NCBI GenBank assembly: GCA_003342895.1 | Contig: PTFA01000195.1 | Span: 930,001 to 994,000 of the forward strand | Source of the DNA: Casuarius casuarius | Taxonomy: Eukaryota > Chordata > Aves > Casuariiformes > Casuariidae | DNA length: 64,000 nucleotides | Direction of reading: 5' to 3' | Shown here: in pieces, positions 22,421 through 36,100 of the stretch | How the letters are laid out: the number at the start of each line of letters is the position of its first letter | How positions within the stretch are numbered: position 1 is the first letter of the stretch | Position numbers and translations under genes: made by a program | The notes under the pieces: generated by a model | Seen by the model: only the letters and a program-made list of their open reading frames with translations | Told to the model about the DNA's origin: nothing | Databases searched by the model: none

Positions 22421-25400
22421 TATTCCAGAGCAGCAATTCTAGNTTACTTTGTAAGTGGTTCTAGGTTTCTGTGTGAGTGACATTTGTGTGACAGGGTTCT
22501 AGCATCACAGTGCATCTGTCCTCAAATCCAAAATCCCTTTTTAGCTGTCTGCTTCATTCCAGTTTCTGCTTTCTACTTTTCCTCCTCTCAGAGTTTCCTG
22601 GCTTCCCTGTTCTCCACAGAATTTCTCTGTCCCTTCTTTGGTCTCTGCACTGTGGTTGCCTCCAGAAGGTAGAGGATGTGCTTTTCCCACAGATCTNTGC
22701 AGAGTTTTAGCAGCCTACCTCATTGCTTTCTTCTGTGCCGCACCTAGTCATAGTGAGCAGGAGAGGGGTCTCTACCAGGACGAGAAGACAAGAAATCTTT
22801 TCCTTGTCTCCTTGGAAGGTGCTAGGAGTGACCTCAGTGGAAACCTCTCCCAGTGCCACTCTTGTCAGCAGCTTTTCATCTAGTACAGCTGGGAGAATAA
22901 ATGCATGGGCTAATGTGTGTGTCTGTTAAAGGCTAGTTGCCTCCATCCCATTCACGTTGCCATTTTGGTCAGTGTTACATACATAAAAACNGTTGTGTTG
23001 TACCTGACCAGAGATGTCTCTGATTGTCTCTGGCGGTGGCCAATAGTGGATGCTAAGATGATGTTCCAAGTGTGGAGCAAGCAAACCCTACATCGATCAA
23101 GGAAACCCCCAAAAATCTGATGGNGAGAATCAGGCAGCAAGCACTGATGTCCTGAGCTCCTCCCTGGGTTGAGTACAGGTGGCAACCTTGTAATTGCCCC
23201 TGATGGGTAGGTTACATTTCTGTCCTAAAGCCCAGGAGCATGGGCAGAAGGGAAGCTGCGCTGCACCCCAGTAGACCCTTTCTTCTGGATGTTCAGGAAC
23301 CTGGACTATGCAGTGCATCACCAGGGAGNTGCCATGAAAGTGCTCAGAATTTGAAGGCCATAATCCACCATTACAACTGTGTGCTGATGCACCACTTCTC
23401 AAGGCTTCCTGCAGCATGGACCGTCGGTGCGATATAAATATATATCCCCAAGAGAAATCTCACTATTTTTGTTCCAATTGCCCTTCGTCAGCCTATCTTC
23501 TTCTTCAGCAACCCCCCAAAAAAAAATCTTAAAATCTTCAGAGCAGGGCCCTTTCTCTCCACACGTGCTTCTCCCTTGGGGGTGGGGTGGTAGAAGAGAG
23601 AGTGTATGAAACGTGTGACAGACATCAGTTATATCACTTATGTGTGGTTGGAAGGTGCTTAAGTGCTGGTGACAAAAATAGCCTTTCTTTGTGTAGTGGA
23701 AAGAATAAAGCCTGGTTTCCAGTGTCATCCAGTCTCCTTCCTTCCTCTTTTTACACTGTCTTTGTGGATTGTACTATGTCCAATATAAAGAGGTGCACAT
23801 ACTTCAGCTTTTTCTCAAAAGATCTTTAGGAAGGTTTNCTCTACTCAACTGTCTAGTCTCATAAACTTCTTAGGAATGTAATGTCTTTTTTGTCTCAAAG
23901 AATTTTCTTTCTCTCACTCTATCAGATTTGGTTAAAATTGCGCAGTGGTTAAAAAAAAATACTGACAAAGAAAGAATGGGACAAGGAAGCAGGTATTAAG
24001 CACAACATTGTGATGTAAGCCCCATTTCCTTAGGAAAACTGGATAGAATAGGACATAGTTCATCCTAGTTCTGTGCTAGGCTTGTTCACTGTCTCTGCTG
24101 ATCCCTCACGGGGAGGGCAGGTGGCAGAGGCTGCCTTTGTAAGTGACCATGGTCCTTGTGCCTCCTGGACAGGTTTGTTCCGTCTGGATGATCTGAAAGC
24201 AACAACACAAAATCTTGTAGTTTTTCTCTTCAGTTAGGTCTTTCCTCTTATATTTCCTAAATCATAGCATTTCAGTTCTCCTGCCTAGAATAAGGTCTTG
24301 GTGAGGAACAGAAACTATTGCACTTGTTTTATTCTTTTTGTCTCATCTAATGCATGAATATATCAGGAAGGAGGGGGCTGTGTGAAGAGGCCAGCCAGGG
24401 CCATCTATAAAAGGAACAACTTTATAATCTCTCCATTCCCACCTTGTCCAACCCCACTTTCACCTCTTTTTGTCTCCTTCCGTCCTCACACTGTCAGCCT
24501 CTCTTTCTCGCCTCTCTCTTGTGTTCGTCAATAAATATTCAATTAATGTTTTCTTATGATAAAGATCTATGGGTGTCAGATAACAACATCTTCACAGGAT
24601 GAATGGTGCTGCTAAGTCTTGCGGCTAATTCTATGCAGATGCAGAAAGTCTGCTGGAAGTGACTTTACAAAATGGAGTGCTCAAGCATCCNTGTTTTATT
24701 TTTTAATGCAGATGAGAATTTAAAAGCTTGTGTTTTCTACAATTAATTTTATGTACTATTCTTTTCAATTATTTATGTTCCCTGAATGATAAATGGGCGA
24801 GTGGAGAAGGAAAGAAGGCTAAAGGTAGTGGAAATCTGAGGAAAGAATACTTTTTCCTCATTAGTTATTTATTTATTTTAGACTGGAATATAAGCTGAAC
24901 TGATAATTAAGAGAATGTGGGCCCTAGATCAGCTGGTGGTAGGAGACCAGTCTATCACCAAGTAAGGCTTAGAGAAAAAGTTGATAGTACATAATGGAGG
25001 TTTAGTCCTGATTTTTGTTACGAATTTATTTAATACCCCCTTAATATTCCCACTTGTGAATAGCAGTGTGTAGTTGTTTTTTTGCAAAGTAACAATGGAA
25101 AGCACAAGTAAACACAAATTCTGTGGCTGGTGTAAATGCATGCACTTCTTGGATCTAGCTAAACTTTTCTTACATATATCATTGTGGATCTTGGTCCAGA
25201 TGCAAGCTGCATTCAGTTAGAATCAGGTTCATTCAAAGCCAGAAAAGTAGCACCTTTTGCTGTTGGAGGTGGGAAAGAAGTGTTATATTGTATGCCTTCC
25301 TGCAACTTCTTTGGGTAGCACTTAAGCAGAANTAAGAACATGCTGAGGAAAACAACCCTCCTCAGTAAAGCAGTGCCTGCTTGAATCCGTGGGCGTTTGA

Positions 25401-28400
25401 AACCTCTGGGGAGAGAGCCTGGCCCTGGTTTCCAGTCCATTTCCAAGGGTTTTGGAGAAGCAACAGGATGGCATCTGGGGCCTTTGAGAAATTGATTCTA
25501 AAGATGTAAGGGATTATTTTAGAGCAAAAGGGAGGAGACCCCATTAAAATAGCACCAAAATGGAAAGGAAACTGAACAAATGGAGCTGTGTTAGGCTGAG
25601 GGTTGTTTGAAGTGAGACATTTTCCTTCAGGTATTGATTGTTTTTTATACCGTACTTAACCTATATCAGATCCTTAAAAACAATCCCCCTCCCCCCAAAA
25701 AAACCAAACCCAAAATCTAAAGAGTTATTTTAAGGCTGAGAATAACAGCCAGGATTTTCCTTCCGCATATCGTGCTCCCCAAAATAGTAATGCTTGCTTG
25801 TAAGAGAGACATCTTGGCAGTAATGGATATTATTTTCTTTCAAGTTCATTTTTAAGGTTAAATTCAGAAGGTTTGTGAAGGGTTTTTTTTTTTCTTCTAC
25901 TTTCTAAATTTGTTTTAGCACAAAAGAGATGTGTTGGAAAGAAAAAGGAAAGAAAACAATGGAGGCAAAAATTCTGTGTTGGAAAAGTTTAGAGATAGAG
26001 CCAGTTGAAAAATTGCCAGCTTTCAGAGAAAAATTTATTCTCTTTTTAGAATTTTCAAACAATTGTGTAAATATATTTTTATTCACAGTCATCCTATTAT
26101 GCTTTCTTGATCCTCCTAGGAGGGCAAGGGAAGAGCTTCGAGAAACCCCACTTTGAGAAAGACATGGTAATCGGCTTGGTCAATTTTAAAGAGATTGGAA
26201 TTTGTGAAACTTATGGTCAGAAAAATCAGTTATCAGTTGATAGCCCTAATATAAACATGAACTGGCCAGTCCTTCCCAGGGTGAATCCATGAGAGTTGTT
26301 TTTAAAGGGACATCTGGAGGAATCCTTTTCACCCCTCCCGATGTGCTAGGCATGAACCTTCAGAGCTGGCTGAAATTATGGCCTTTGATATCCCCAGAAC
26401 AGTTGTTTCTGTGGGNAAAAAAAAAAAAAAAGACCAGGAGAAAGTAACAAAAAATTAATGTGATCCATGAGATTTATGGAAGATTTTTTTTTTTTTTTTG
26501 CCATAGAGGCTGTTAGATTAGTTCAGTTTCCATAATCTATTTATTGCCTTTAATGGGACAGTCATTAAGTGAACGAGTTACTTTCCGTAAATATGATGGG
26601 ATGGATCTGCACTGCTGGCACCAACCTGTTCCCTTCTGAACCAAAATCACGTATCCATTTCATCCTCTGTCTGCAGAAGAGATGCTGATAGAAGATGGAG
26701 GAAGGGGAATGTTTTCTTATCTATTATAGCACTGTGCTCTACCATCACTGGAAGATACCAGCTGGAAAGAAACTGTTATCTTTCTTGCATTTTTCTCCTT
26801 TCTGAGCCTACCTGCACATTTGTCAGTGCAATTTGTGAGTTTGGTGTTGGGGAAATCTTGGAAGAGAGGAATCAAGCTGGAGCTGTGGGTTCATTTTTAT
26901 GATGGCAATCCAAATTTGCTTAAAAAGTACTCTGTTTTCCTGCTTGTCCCAGTGGCTGAAGAGAGATGTACTCCACAGAACTGCCCAAAGAGCTTGTGTT
27001 GTTTGAAGGCACTGTCACTTTCTAGTGAATTAATAATTTGGCAGATAAAAAAAGCCATAAAGCACCTTTGAAGTATTTTTTGATCAGTATAGCTTTTTTC
27101 AAGAAATACTTAAAACTTTAAGGTAAGGGAGACCCCAGATCTCAACAGAACCTGGACGTAACCTAGATCTAAATATAGTACTCAGATGACTTTTGGCACT
27201 CAGTTTTTCCTTTTTCTCCAAGTGTTCTTTCTCCTTGTATGTGTTCATTTGGCTTTTTTTTTAAATGCAGATTTTTTTTCATTTATTGTGCTCCTCTAGT
27301 AAGAAGGGAAAAGAAAATATCCAACTCCTAGAAACTGGTTTGACCCAGCGCAGTTGCTAGATGATTAGATGTTTTGATGATGAAAAAACATACAAACTGT
27401 CAGGGAAAGCAGCATCCAAAATACAACACAAGCAGGTGTGAAAATATGTGGGTGATGAGCATCTAATTTTATTCTCTTCATCTCTTTTTGTGAGACTGTG
27501 GCTTTACAGCTTGCATGGATACCAGATAGGCATGGATACCTGTTGTATGAGGATGAAAGGTGCTGGAAAAACNGAAGGCTAAGATCAAAAGGAGTTCCTT
27601 TATTCCCCCTCCACTGCCTGTTACAGCAAGAAACCAACCATTTAGAGCTTCCAGTGAGGGCAGTGAAAACTGGAGNAAGTCAGCATCTTGCAGTGATGCT
27701 CTGTACCCCGACTAAGACCTAATTCTCCAGTGGTTTCAAACAGGCTGATAGAAGACACCTTGCCAGAGATTTCTCTCTCTCTGCCACCCTGACGGCTTTC
27801 TGCAGCAACAGGACGGAGATGCTCTTTAGGAGGTTCAGTAAAGAATCTAGAAGTCCTAAGAGCTCTCGATCCTTTTTTGACCAAAACTGTCTAACCTAAA
27901 CATTGTGNTCTGAAGGTCCATGTCACCCTATTTTTCAATGGCTGAATCTGATGTATGTTACTTGCCTTGCCGAAAACATTAAAACCTCAAAAGAACATAT
28001 TTATTGGGCTAAAACTATCAGGGCAAGAGCTCTGACAGGTGCTGTGGTTCATCCAATGCACTGGGGAAAAGGGGGAGGCTTGAAAATTAAGAACGAAAGA
28101 AGGGAGATGAGGTTAGAAATGTGATTATTTCCTCAGTTCACACCGTCTTTTGGGCAGGTCATTGTGGAGTCAGAACCCTGTGGGATTCACCTTTGGACCT
28201 CACGTAGGGCAGAGGTGACATGTGTAACTTGGTGATTCTTACCTCAAATCCAGGAATTGGGGCTGAAGAATTTCTGTCCTGATTTTCTTTTTTCCACACG
28301 TGGTTTGTCTGGTCTTAATTCGCTCTTTAGGATGTAGGAAGCCTGAGGCAGAAGGAGCCCTACAATACAAGTCTCTCATTTTCTGCTGAATAGCAACAGG

Positions 28401-28660
28401 CTCTGGAGTGGACACAGCTTTTTCTGGATGTGGCAAAAGGTTTCTTTCAGCCCCTAATTTGCAGTGTCAGAGTAACCCATTATCAAGACGATTAAATTTA
28501 AAGAGACTGCAGTAAATGCTAGCATACAGAAGACATCAAGCATCATTAAAATGTAATTGGAAGCAAAGCTTAATGAGGTAAAAGGAAAAAAATACCCAGA
28601 ATCCTTTTGGGTTTGCTGCCCCCCTCCCCTTACTTGCTTTGCCTGAGCCAGCAACTACTG
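22421..28660. other. Gene-free stretch with homopolymers
   Basis: No gene could be supported in 6.2 kb. It holds a C/A-rich run at 25684-25712, a T-run near 25881-25891, A-rich and T-rich runs at 26417-26431 and 26484-26500, and an AT-rich enhancer-like patch at about 24520-24580 (AATAAATATTCAATTAATG). Reading frames are all short and unrecognised. Confidence 0.5.
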
Positions 28661-29000
28661 TATTGAAAATGATAATTTGCGAGCTGCATTATTATTTGGC
28701 GTTCCTTGCAGCAGCTAGAAAGACACACGATGTTTTAGTGCAGCTTCACAATGAGCGTATAAGGATATATTTGCTGTAATGCTAGACCAAAGGCAGGAAT
28801 GCGTTTGCTGTCTCAAGGTCCGGAGTTTCCGATAGGAGTAAAGCAGACCTAGTTTTGTTCATCATGAGCAGACAACCACGGCCAAATGGAAACACTTGCC
28901 TACAGCTTTGCACTGATCAGTAGACAGCGCTGGGCTTTGAAACAGCAATGTCTCGAGTTCCCTCTTTCCTGAGAATAGCGAGGACAATAAAGAAGGGAAA
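28661..29000. other. Candidate conserved noncoding element
   Basis: Repeat-free sequence with retained CpGs (28700, 28727, 28756, 28822, 28829 region), no ORF and several motif-like strings (TTATTATTTGG, CCACGGCCAAATGG, GCTTTGAAACAG). Retained CpG in an otherwise CpG-depleted background suggests constraint or low methylation. This is an inference from composition. Confidence 0.28.
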
Positions 29001-32000
29001 TACAAAAGAGGAGAAGAGCTGAGAGGANCCTAGTGGAGCAGAATCCATTGTACACAGCGAGCATGGATGGAATAGCAAAGCCTCTGGAAGGGATGTGGAT
29101 AGTAAATGTAATGTTTATATAATAGGTAATGGCTCAATAAGCCAGTGGGCTGGCTTCCCAGGGCCTTAAAGGCTACCTGCTACAAAGCATCTGCAGTTTA
29201 GCTGATACCATTGCGATGTACATTGCTAGTGCCCCTGGAGAGGAAGCTGCTGTGTTCATGTGTCTCATAGTGAGGTTGAGGAGACCAAGCCTGGATTTTG
29301 CAAAGGCTGATCTGGTGTGAGTCCAGCTTCCTTTCTTTTTTTCTTTTGCTTTCTTTTTTCCTCTGAGGCACCAAGTCACCACATTTTTTCTGGAGGAGAA
29401 AATGGACCAATTCAGAAAAAGACATTATATATCACTATCCCGAGCTTGCACATAGTGATTCCTGCTCTTGCACATACCTTCAGCTTTCTTGGAAGCATCA
29501 TGATTATAACTTAGGGCCCACATGGAAGAAGGCAGATAGCACAAACATTTCTCCCAAGCCATCTGATACAGTTAAGGTTCCAGGACCTAGCCCATAAACT
29601 AGGCAAATATATTAGTCTCAGTTGGATCCATGATAGGTTTTCTGTTTTATTTTGGGTTTTTTTGTCCTTTAAAATCTGTGGTCTCCAGTGGTGACTCTAG
29701 ATGTGATTCTGTACCTTTGCTAAACAGCAAAAACTTGACCCCTATAGAAAGTTATCTAAGCTACAAATATAGCTCTAAACCTGCAGTGCTGCAGGTTGCA
29801 GTTCAGCCCTACTAATACCATTGAAAGTCCAGAGTTTTACTGACAAAATCAAAGTTTTAAAAAATACAGACATTTTAGAAACTATTTTCCTCCTTCTCCC
29901 TCCCCTGTCCAGTACCTTGGCCCACTGCATTGGCAGCCTTCATTCTAATCCAAATTCTGGCTGGATTTTGCTAGCCAACCTTATGCATTGGTTTTGAGTA
30001 TGGCTTTCAAAAGCAACAAAGTGACCTCAGCAGCTAACCCAGCTGTCCGGTCTGCTGATCCAGAATTAGTATTTGCACCAAACTCCACTGCACTCCACTC
30101 GCCAGTTAAAAGAAATAGGTTTTGAAAGCTTCTAGTATCTGACTCCTCTTTGAGAATGGTGCCCTTCAACTTTTCTCTGTGTCTTTACTACTGCTCCTGT
30201 TCTCTGTCATATCTGTTTTAATTTTTAGTCCTGTGGGGACCAGATCCTGTTCCTTATTAGGAGCTCGTACACTGCTTAAAACAGCAGGGCTCTAATCTTG
30301 TGCATTGTAGGATTATGCAGTCAACCTGAAGAAAGGACTTTTGTCAAAACATCAATAGAAACTTGACTGAGTAGCACCTCTCACTACTGTAAAGTTACTG
30401 TGCCCGATGCAGGAGATTACAATGAATCTGTGGTTGTGTTCATTGAATAGTTTCTTGTTTCTTTGCCCTCTCCCATTTATTTTTAATTGTAGGTGGAGTG
30501 TGTATTTAATTCATTAGGGGGAAGAATTAGCTGAGTATAACCTGCAACAACTATCCAGATAGAGGGCTCATAAAGATCATTAGTTGGGCTGCAGTGAAAC
30601 CAAAACTGGTCAACCTCACTAGGCTAAAAATGATTACTGCTGGCTTCATCGTAGAGGCTAAGCATTTGGATAGGCTTGCAGAGTGAATTTCATTTCACCT
30701 TTAGAGTTGTTCCCATTGGCAAACTATTCTACGCTGCCTACAAATGTAAATCTTCAGGTCTCCAGCTGCTCAAACAAGACNTTTTACTGACATTGTGTTG
30801 TCTTTAGATTGAGAAAAATGCAAAATTGCAGGATGCTGGTCATTGGATTTTTCATTTTCCTGGACTCGCCAAAAGAACATTTCCCTTAAAATAGAGAAGT
30901 ACAGGGGAAAAAAGTAGCAGCCTACATTTCTGTTTTAGTGAGAAGCATGGTTGCATTGTGATGGTGAATATAACCTTTCTGGTATTCCAAAAGCCTTTGA
31001 GTAATATCTGCATACTTTATGTCAGTGAAGTGAGAGAGCTTTTCCTGCTGCTGACCTTTTTAGACTAAACATATCTATGGGAGACTGAGTCAAGCTTTTC
31101 ATTTTCTGATCCTTCTGTGATAATGTTGTCATCTAAACTATTACTGGAGAAAAAACAAGTCTGATAGAATGAAGGAGAACAGAAGGAACCAACCTGATTT
31201 TTTGCTGTGTTTTGGCCACATCTTCCCCCAGGATTGCATTTGTGATACTCCACACTTAAAAAGGGTTTTTGATTTGGATAGTTTGNCCATGGACAATATT
31301 GAAAGGTGAAAGAGGAAGAGACGAGTCTTTTACTGTATCTTCATTGGCTGCACAGGTCTCTCTGTTGTTAACAGAGTTTTATGGAAAATATTGTGTGTTA
31401 CGTTCTTCAAATTGAATGTGCTTTTGATGCACATAACCGAAGGAAGACTCTCCTTTATTATACAAATGAGATCCAAAGGATCTCTGTAGACAGTATGGCA
31501 AAGTGCTGTGTCTTGATGTTCTGATTATTTTATTGCATGTCATGCTTAGCTTTGTAGGGCAATCCTCACTCTACTACGTTCCTTGCTAAAAATAGGAGTG
31601 TTGCGTACTAGAAAACTGTAGTTAATGTCTTTTTCCCCATCAAAAATGTATTTAGCCTTTTAGAGGGGGAAATTGAGGGGGAGAGAGCTGTTGTTTTTTG
31701 AGGGCACCTGAGACACTTTGGAATATTCANTTTTTCTTTTATTTTATATTTTTTTAAAGCTTTCATCAGAAAGAAGAATAGAGGGAAAGAGAGAACTTAC
31801 TTTTTGACCAACCTGTATGGCAGGGTAACCAATGTGGAATTTAACTGTATAGATGCCAGTTAAAAGAGGTTTACATATAGTACTACTACTTATTAATGCC
31901 TCAGACATGGATGCTGACAGGTTTTGGATGTAGTCTGAAGAATGCTTTGGTTTCATACTGTAACATTTTACAATTTTATAGGGAGAAATTCTGAATTTCA

Positions 32001-32340
32001 ATTTCAATCACTGTGTATCTATAGAAACGCTTTGAAGGTGAAATCATTTTACTCCTGGAATTCAGAATCAGATGTTTTGCTGTAGTTTGAATGCACTTTG
32101 GGATGACTTGTGATTTTCCTTTTACCAGGCCAATTCTTTATAAAGATTAACCGTACTTTACTCATGACTTTGCAATGGTAACAATTAGCCTTATACAACT
32201 CAGATGTAAAGTCTCAGCCCCTAACACTGGGCTATCAGAATTGAAGTACGGTAACACCTGGGGCTCTGAGTAGACCCTCTGGAAATATTTAGGAGAAAGA
32301 TCAGAGGTGAGGGAGAGGAAAAGGGATAACTGTTAAGCAT
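29001..32340. other. Gene-free stretch
   Basis: A T/C-rich run sits at about 29329-29360. Nothing else was recognised in 3.3 kb: no interspersed repeat with a confident match and no ORF of interest. Confidence 0.45.
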
Positions 32341-32349
32341 CACTCCCTT

Positions 32350-32385
32350 CCCCCCCCCCCNNNNNNNNNNCCCCCAAAAAAAAAA
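32350..32385. repeat. Poly-C / poly-A tract broken by a 10-base assembly gap
   Basis: A C-run (32350-32360), ten Ns (32361-32370), five Cs and a run of ten As (32376-32385). The true length of the C tract is unknown. The complementary poly-G strand would block polymerases, which explains the failed assembly here. Confidence 0.9.
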
Positions 32386-33091
32386 GATAAAAGCTCTGTA
32401 TACACATTATCATAGAAATAGGTTGCCCTGCAGCTGCTCCACTCCAGATATATTAACAGCTCTGGGATTCAAGAAACCATTGGACAAGCATAAGCTTAAA
32501 GCCAGCAGAATGACCACAATGGACTTTTTCATTAACAACAGGATCACAGAGGAAGGATTTACTCAGGCGTAACAATTAAAAAGCATGGGGCTGCAATAAA
32601 AGGGAATGAGACTCCAACTCTTTCTCTCTGTCTTAGAAGGACTCTTTCTCTCTTTCTGTCTCTCTCTCTTTTTTCCTCCTTCTCTCTTTTGTGTCGTTGT
32701 TCTAATCCAAGGCTCCCAACGGGCTAGCATTACATCTTCCCTTGAATTAGCATTCCCATTCCCCAGGGAGGGCTGCTGCGGTGATGACTAAGGGAAGGGG
32801 TGATAAATGTTAACAGAAACACTTTTGCAGAGTGCTGATTTTTCTGTTTGTAAAGCATGCACCTGCACAAAAGATGCCGAGTGAGAGAAAATAGCTCCAT
32901 TTCGATGGGAGACAAGCGCACCCAGAGACACACACTTACTTAACATACATTACAGGGATGCCTTGTAGTATCACACCAGGAGTTGTACAGGAGAGGAGGA
33001 GAGGGGAGAGGGAAGGAGGAGGGCAGGGTAGATAGGATGTTTGGTTTGGGGTTCAGGCTGTAGATCATGTCTTGGAGTANTGGTGGACCAC
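32386..33091. other. Intergenic with enhancer-like block and CT tract
   Basis: Positions 32386-32605 are repeat-free with TTATCATAG, ATATTAACAGC and AACAATTAAAAAGC-type strings, suggesting regulatory DNA. A pyrimidine-rich tract (CTTTCTCTCT...) covers about 32618-32690. No gene. Confidence 0.4.
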
Positions 33092-33147
33092 TCCATTACC
33101 ACTTTCTTGCATGTGTGTCACTTCCTTGCTCTGTGCCTCAGTTTACC
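33092..33147 (-). repeat. MIR-like fragment, minus strand
   Basis: CCATTACCACTTTCTTGC, then 'gtgtcacttccttgctctgtgcctcagttt', follows the reverse MIR order 'tgccactaacttgctgtgtgacc ... ctctgtgcctcagttt'. Confidence 0.5.
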
Positions 33148-36100
33148 AACAACGGTAGGATTCATCAAGTGGAGATGGGCAGCTTGACTAACAGAGTTTC
33201 ATTCCCTAGCCTCTGAATATCAGTCTCACTCTGCTGGCACCATTCGTATTTCCAGAACTGTGCAGCTCATTTCCAAATCCCCTAATTTTACATGTGAGAT
33301 TTAGGGAGCCATAGGGTGCCCACAGGTGATAAAATAGAAACTGGAGTGATGCCAGTTTCCTGGGGCCTATACATGGAGGTTAATATGAGCAGTCTAGAGC
33401 CTTGCCCTCTCTGAAACTCCACAGTATGTTCCTGCCCCTCACCATGTGCTCTAACAGGGATATTTCAGGACATATGTGTCCCCATCATGCCGCCTGGGTG
33501 AAGAAGGGAAAGGCAGTAGGATCTTGGCTTCTACCTCCTTTGTCCTGGGGTGTGCTCCTCTTTGGGGAACAACTCTGCTACAGGGACTGTTACTTTTTTT
33601 ATAAACACAATAGGTTCTGCTTTGCTATTGAAATAAAAATGATAAATATGAGCAGTGCATCCACATTTGATGAATTGCAGGGCTAAATGTTCTCATGCAT
33701 ATGTCTGCACCACTTCCTGAGTCACCCATTCTTGGCAACATCAACTTTGGGCTCTCTATTATTCACGGCCATACTGTATTTGCAGCACTTTTAGCTGAAT
33801 GAGCAAAGNAGAGCTATGGACATTTTCTGGGAGAAAGGTCAGTGCACTCCCCATGTTGTAGATTCAGAAAAGAGTAACAAANGTGTTCATGCCAGTGATG
33901 GATGCTCAGAAACTTGGGTGAGGTGTAGATTGTTTATTATTACATATCTATGCAAAGAATTTGATCTAAGGATGTTACAATATAAGAGAGTACCAGGATG
34001 CCACAAACTTCAGATTATCTTCAAAGGCTGTGATGGATTTTTATGATGTTACTGAATTTTGGTCTCTTTCTGGAGTTGACACTGTAAACCGAAGGACTGT
34101 ATAATGGGGAAAGTATATGTATTTTTTTTGATGCATGAACCAGACGCAGTAATAATAAGCCATGGAGGAAAAAGGTGGATTTACCAAATAACCGTTGTGA
34201 AAGTAAAAAAGGAGGAAATAGCTAAATATTCCATTCTTCCATAGGATGCCCTCTGGGTTTGCTTCTTTACTGCACTTCAGCAGGGCTGGAGAGGGTGGCC
34301 NAGTCTTGATCTCCTTTCATGAGGGGGAGAGTCAGCTCCTCAGTATTGTTAAAAGGCTTGGAGAAGGAAGGAAAGTATTTTGAAGCTGCTACCNGTCTCC
34401 TCAGGGAATCATACAGCCTGGTCCTGTGGCAATGATGGGCATGGAGTAACAAGGAGGGGTTATGACAACAAAGAACTGATCTCTTGCTGTCTGAAGCAGA
34501 GGGCTCATCCTCAGTTTGGGTTATACAGTCCAAAGTAATATATGGTGTTTTGCCTCTTCTTATTTGAAAAATTGGGATGGAAGACTAAATTCAGAGCAAA
34601 CACTAAATCTTTGAAATGACCCAGCCAGTTTGCTTTAGGATCGTTAATGATTCTGTTTAGCACCTTCAGAAGCTCTTGGAGCACTGTGCATAGGCAGGTG
34701 TTTAAAAGGCAATGGGTACATCTGATAATCAGAGTCCTTGGCTTTCAATGTGTCCAGAAAAGAGAAGCCATGTTTCCAACCTCTGGGCTGCAAGCTGTAG
34801 ACCATGCTGCTATGAGATGCTGGAAAAAGACTTCTAAACACACTGCTCAGAAGGAGTTTTAACTCTTGACAAATACCAAGCACTCTGAGCCAGCAAAGCC
34901 ACTGACTTCATCCAGAGAGGGGAGGGGAAGAGAGGCAAAGGCAATGTTTAATTAGGAAGCTAATTTCATGACATCATGCCTCCTGGCCTTTATTCCATTA
35001 ATGAAGCTGAAAGTAGGCCACAAACTACAGGGATTTATTCTTCCCTGTTGGGACCATGTTATATCTGTCCGTCTGCTTGCATGGAAAATGCAACATCATT
35101 CCCAGTTGTTAAGTTATTCCATAAACATTCACCATCCACTCTGCTCTTCCTGTAGCCTCATTTATACTGCATGCCTAATGCCCTGTATAAATTGGCTTTC
35201 TCTGCATACTAATGTGAGCATCCTTTTATTATTATTTCTTTAAAGCAGTGGGCACAGCAAGTGTAGGTACAACCACCTCTGAGGATTTACCTGTGGGCTA
35301 GCCTCAGAGTGTAAGGGCTGCATCCCAAGGTACCCAGAGCTCCTGAAATAGAAATGGTGAGGCAGGAGAGCAAAGAATTAATGTTGGCTTTACCTGTACT
35401 GTGGCATGAATACTGAGGTCCTGATAACTCAGTCCTTACTTGCAGGGGGAGGAGGGAGAAGAGGGGCCTGAATATAAGCTGGACCTGTGCTTGGACAAGT
35501 GCAGATTAAAAGACTTCGAGATGTGGCCCCTGCTCTGCCTGATGGTTCCTGGTGTTTTAGGATAAAGACTCCATGGTGGTTCCTGTCTCACCCTCTCCCC
35601 AGCATCCGCTGCTCCCCACAACAAGGCAGTGGAGCAGGAGGCACATCTGCTCTGTGCTGCTACAGCTCAAAGCCCGGAGTCCTAGCACAATGTGCAACAG
35701 ATGTCAGCTTCGATTCCTGCTGGAGCCGTCGGCAGCCGAGCCACTGAGCAGAGGGTGAAGTGTTCATTCTTCTGCCACTGCTGTCGAGGCACTTAGCTAG
35801 GTTAGAGGGAAGTCATGTCTGAAGTCAGCCCGGCATAAATCACTCGAGCTCCTAAGTCAGGACAGCAAGGACGTGTTTCGATGATATAAGTAAATAGCTC
35901 TGATGGCGGGCTGCCACAAAAAGGGGCAGAGTCATTTCCTGCCCTTAGCTGCGTGCTCGTGCTCTCCGTTGCACCAGTATAGTGCTCATCAGTCTTGGGG
36001 TGAACTAGCTCAGGCAGCTGGCCTGATCCGGCCTGGTTTAGGACTAGCACTGGGTCAGACAAACACCAGTGTCGTTATGAGCAAAGAGGCGGGAAAAGGG

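Noticed and set aside
30180..30440. SINE-like text near 'gggctctaatcttgtgcattgtagga'
   Set aside because: Similarity to known SINEs is too vague and lacks the ordered segments seen in the accepted MIR-like pieces.
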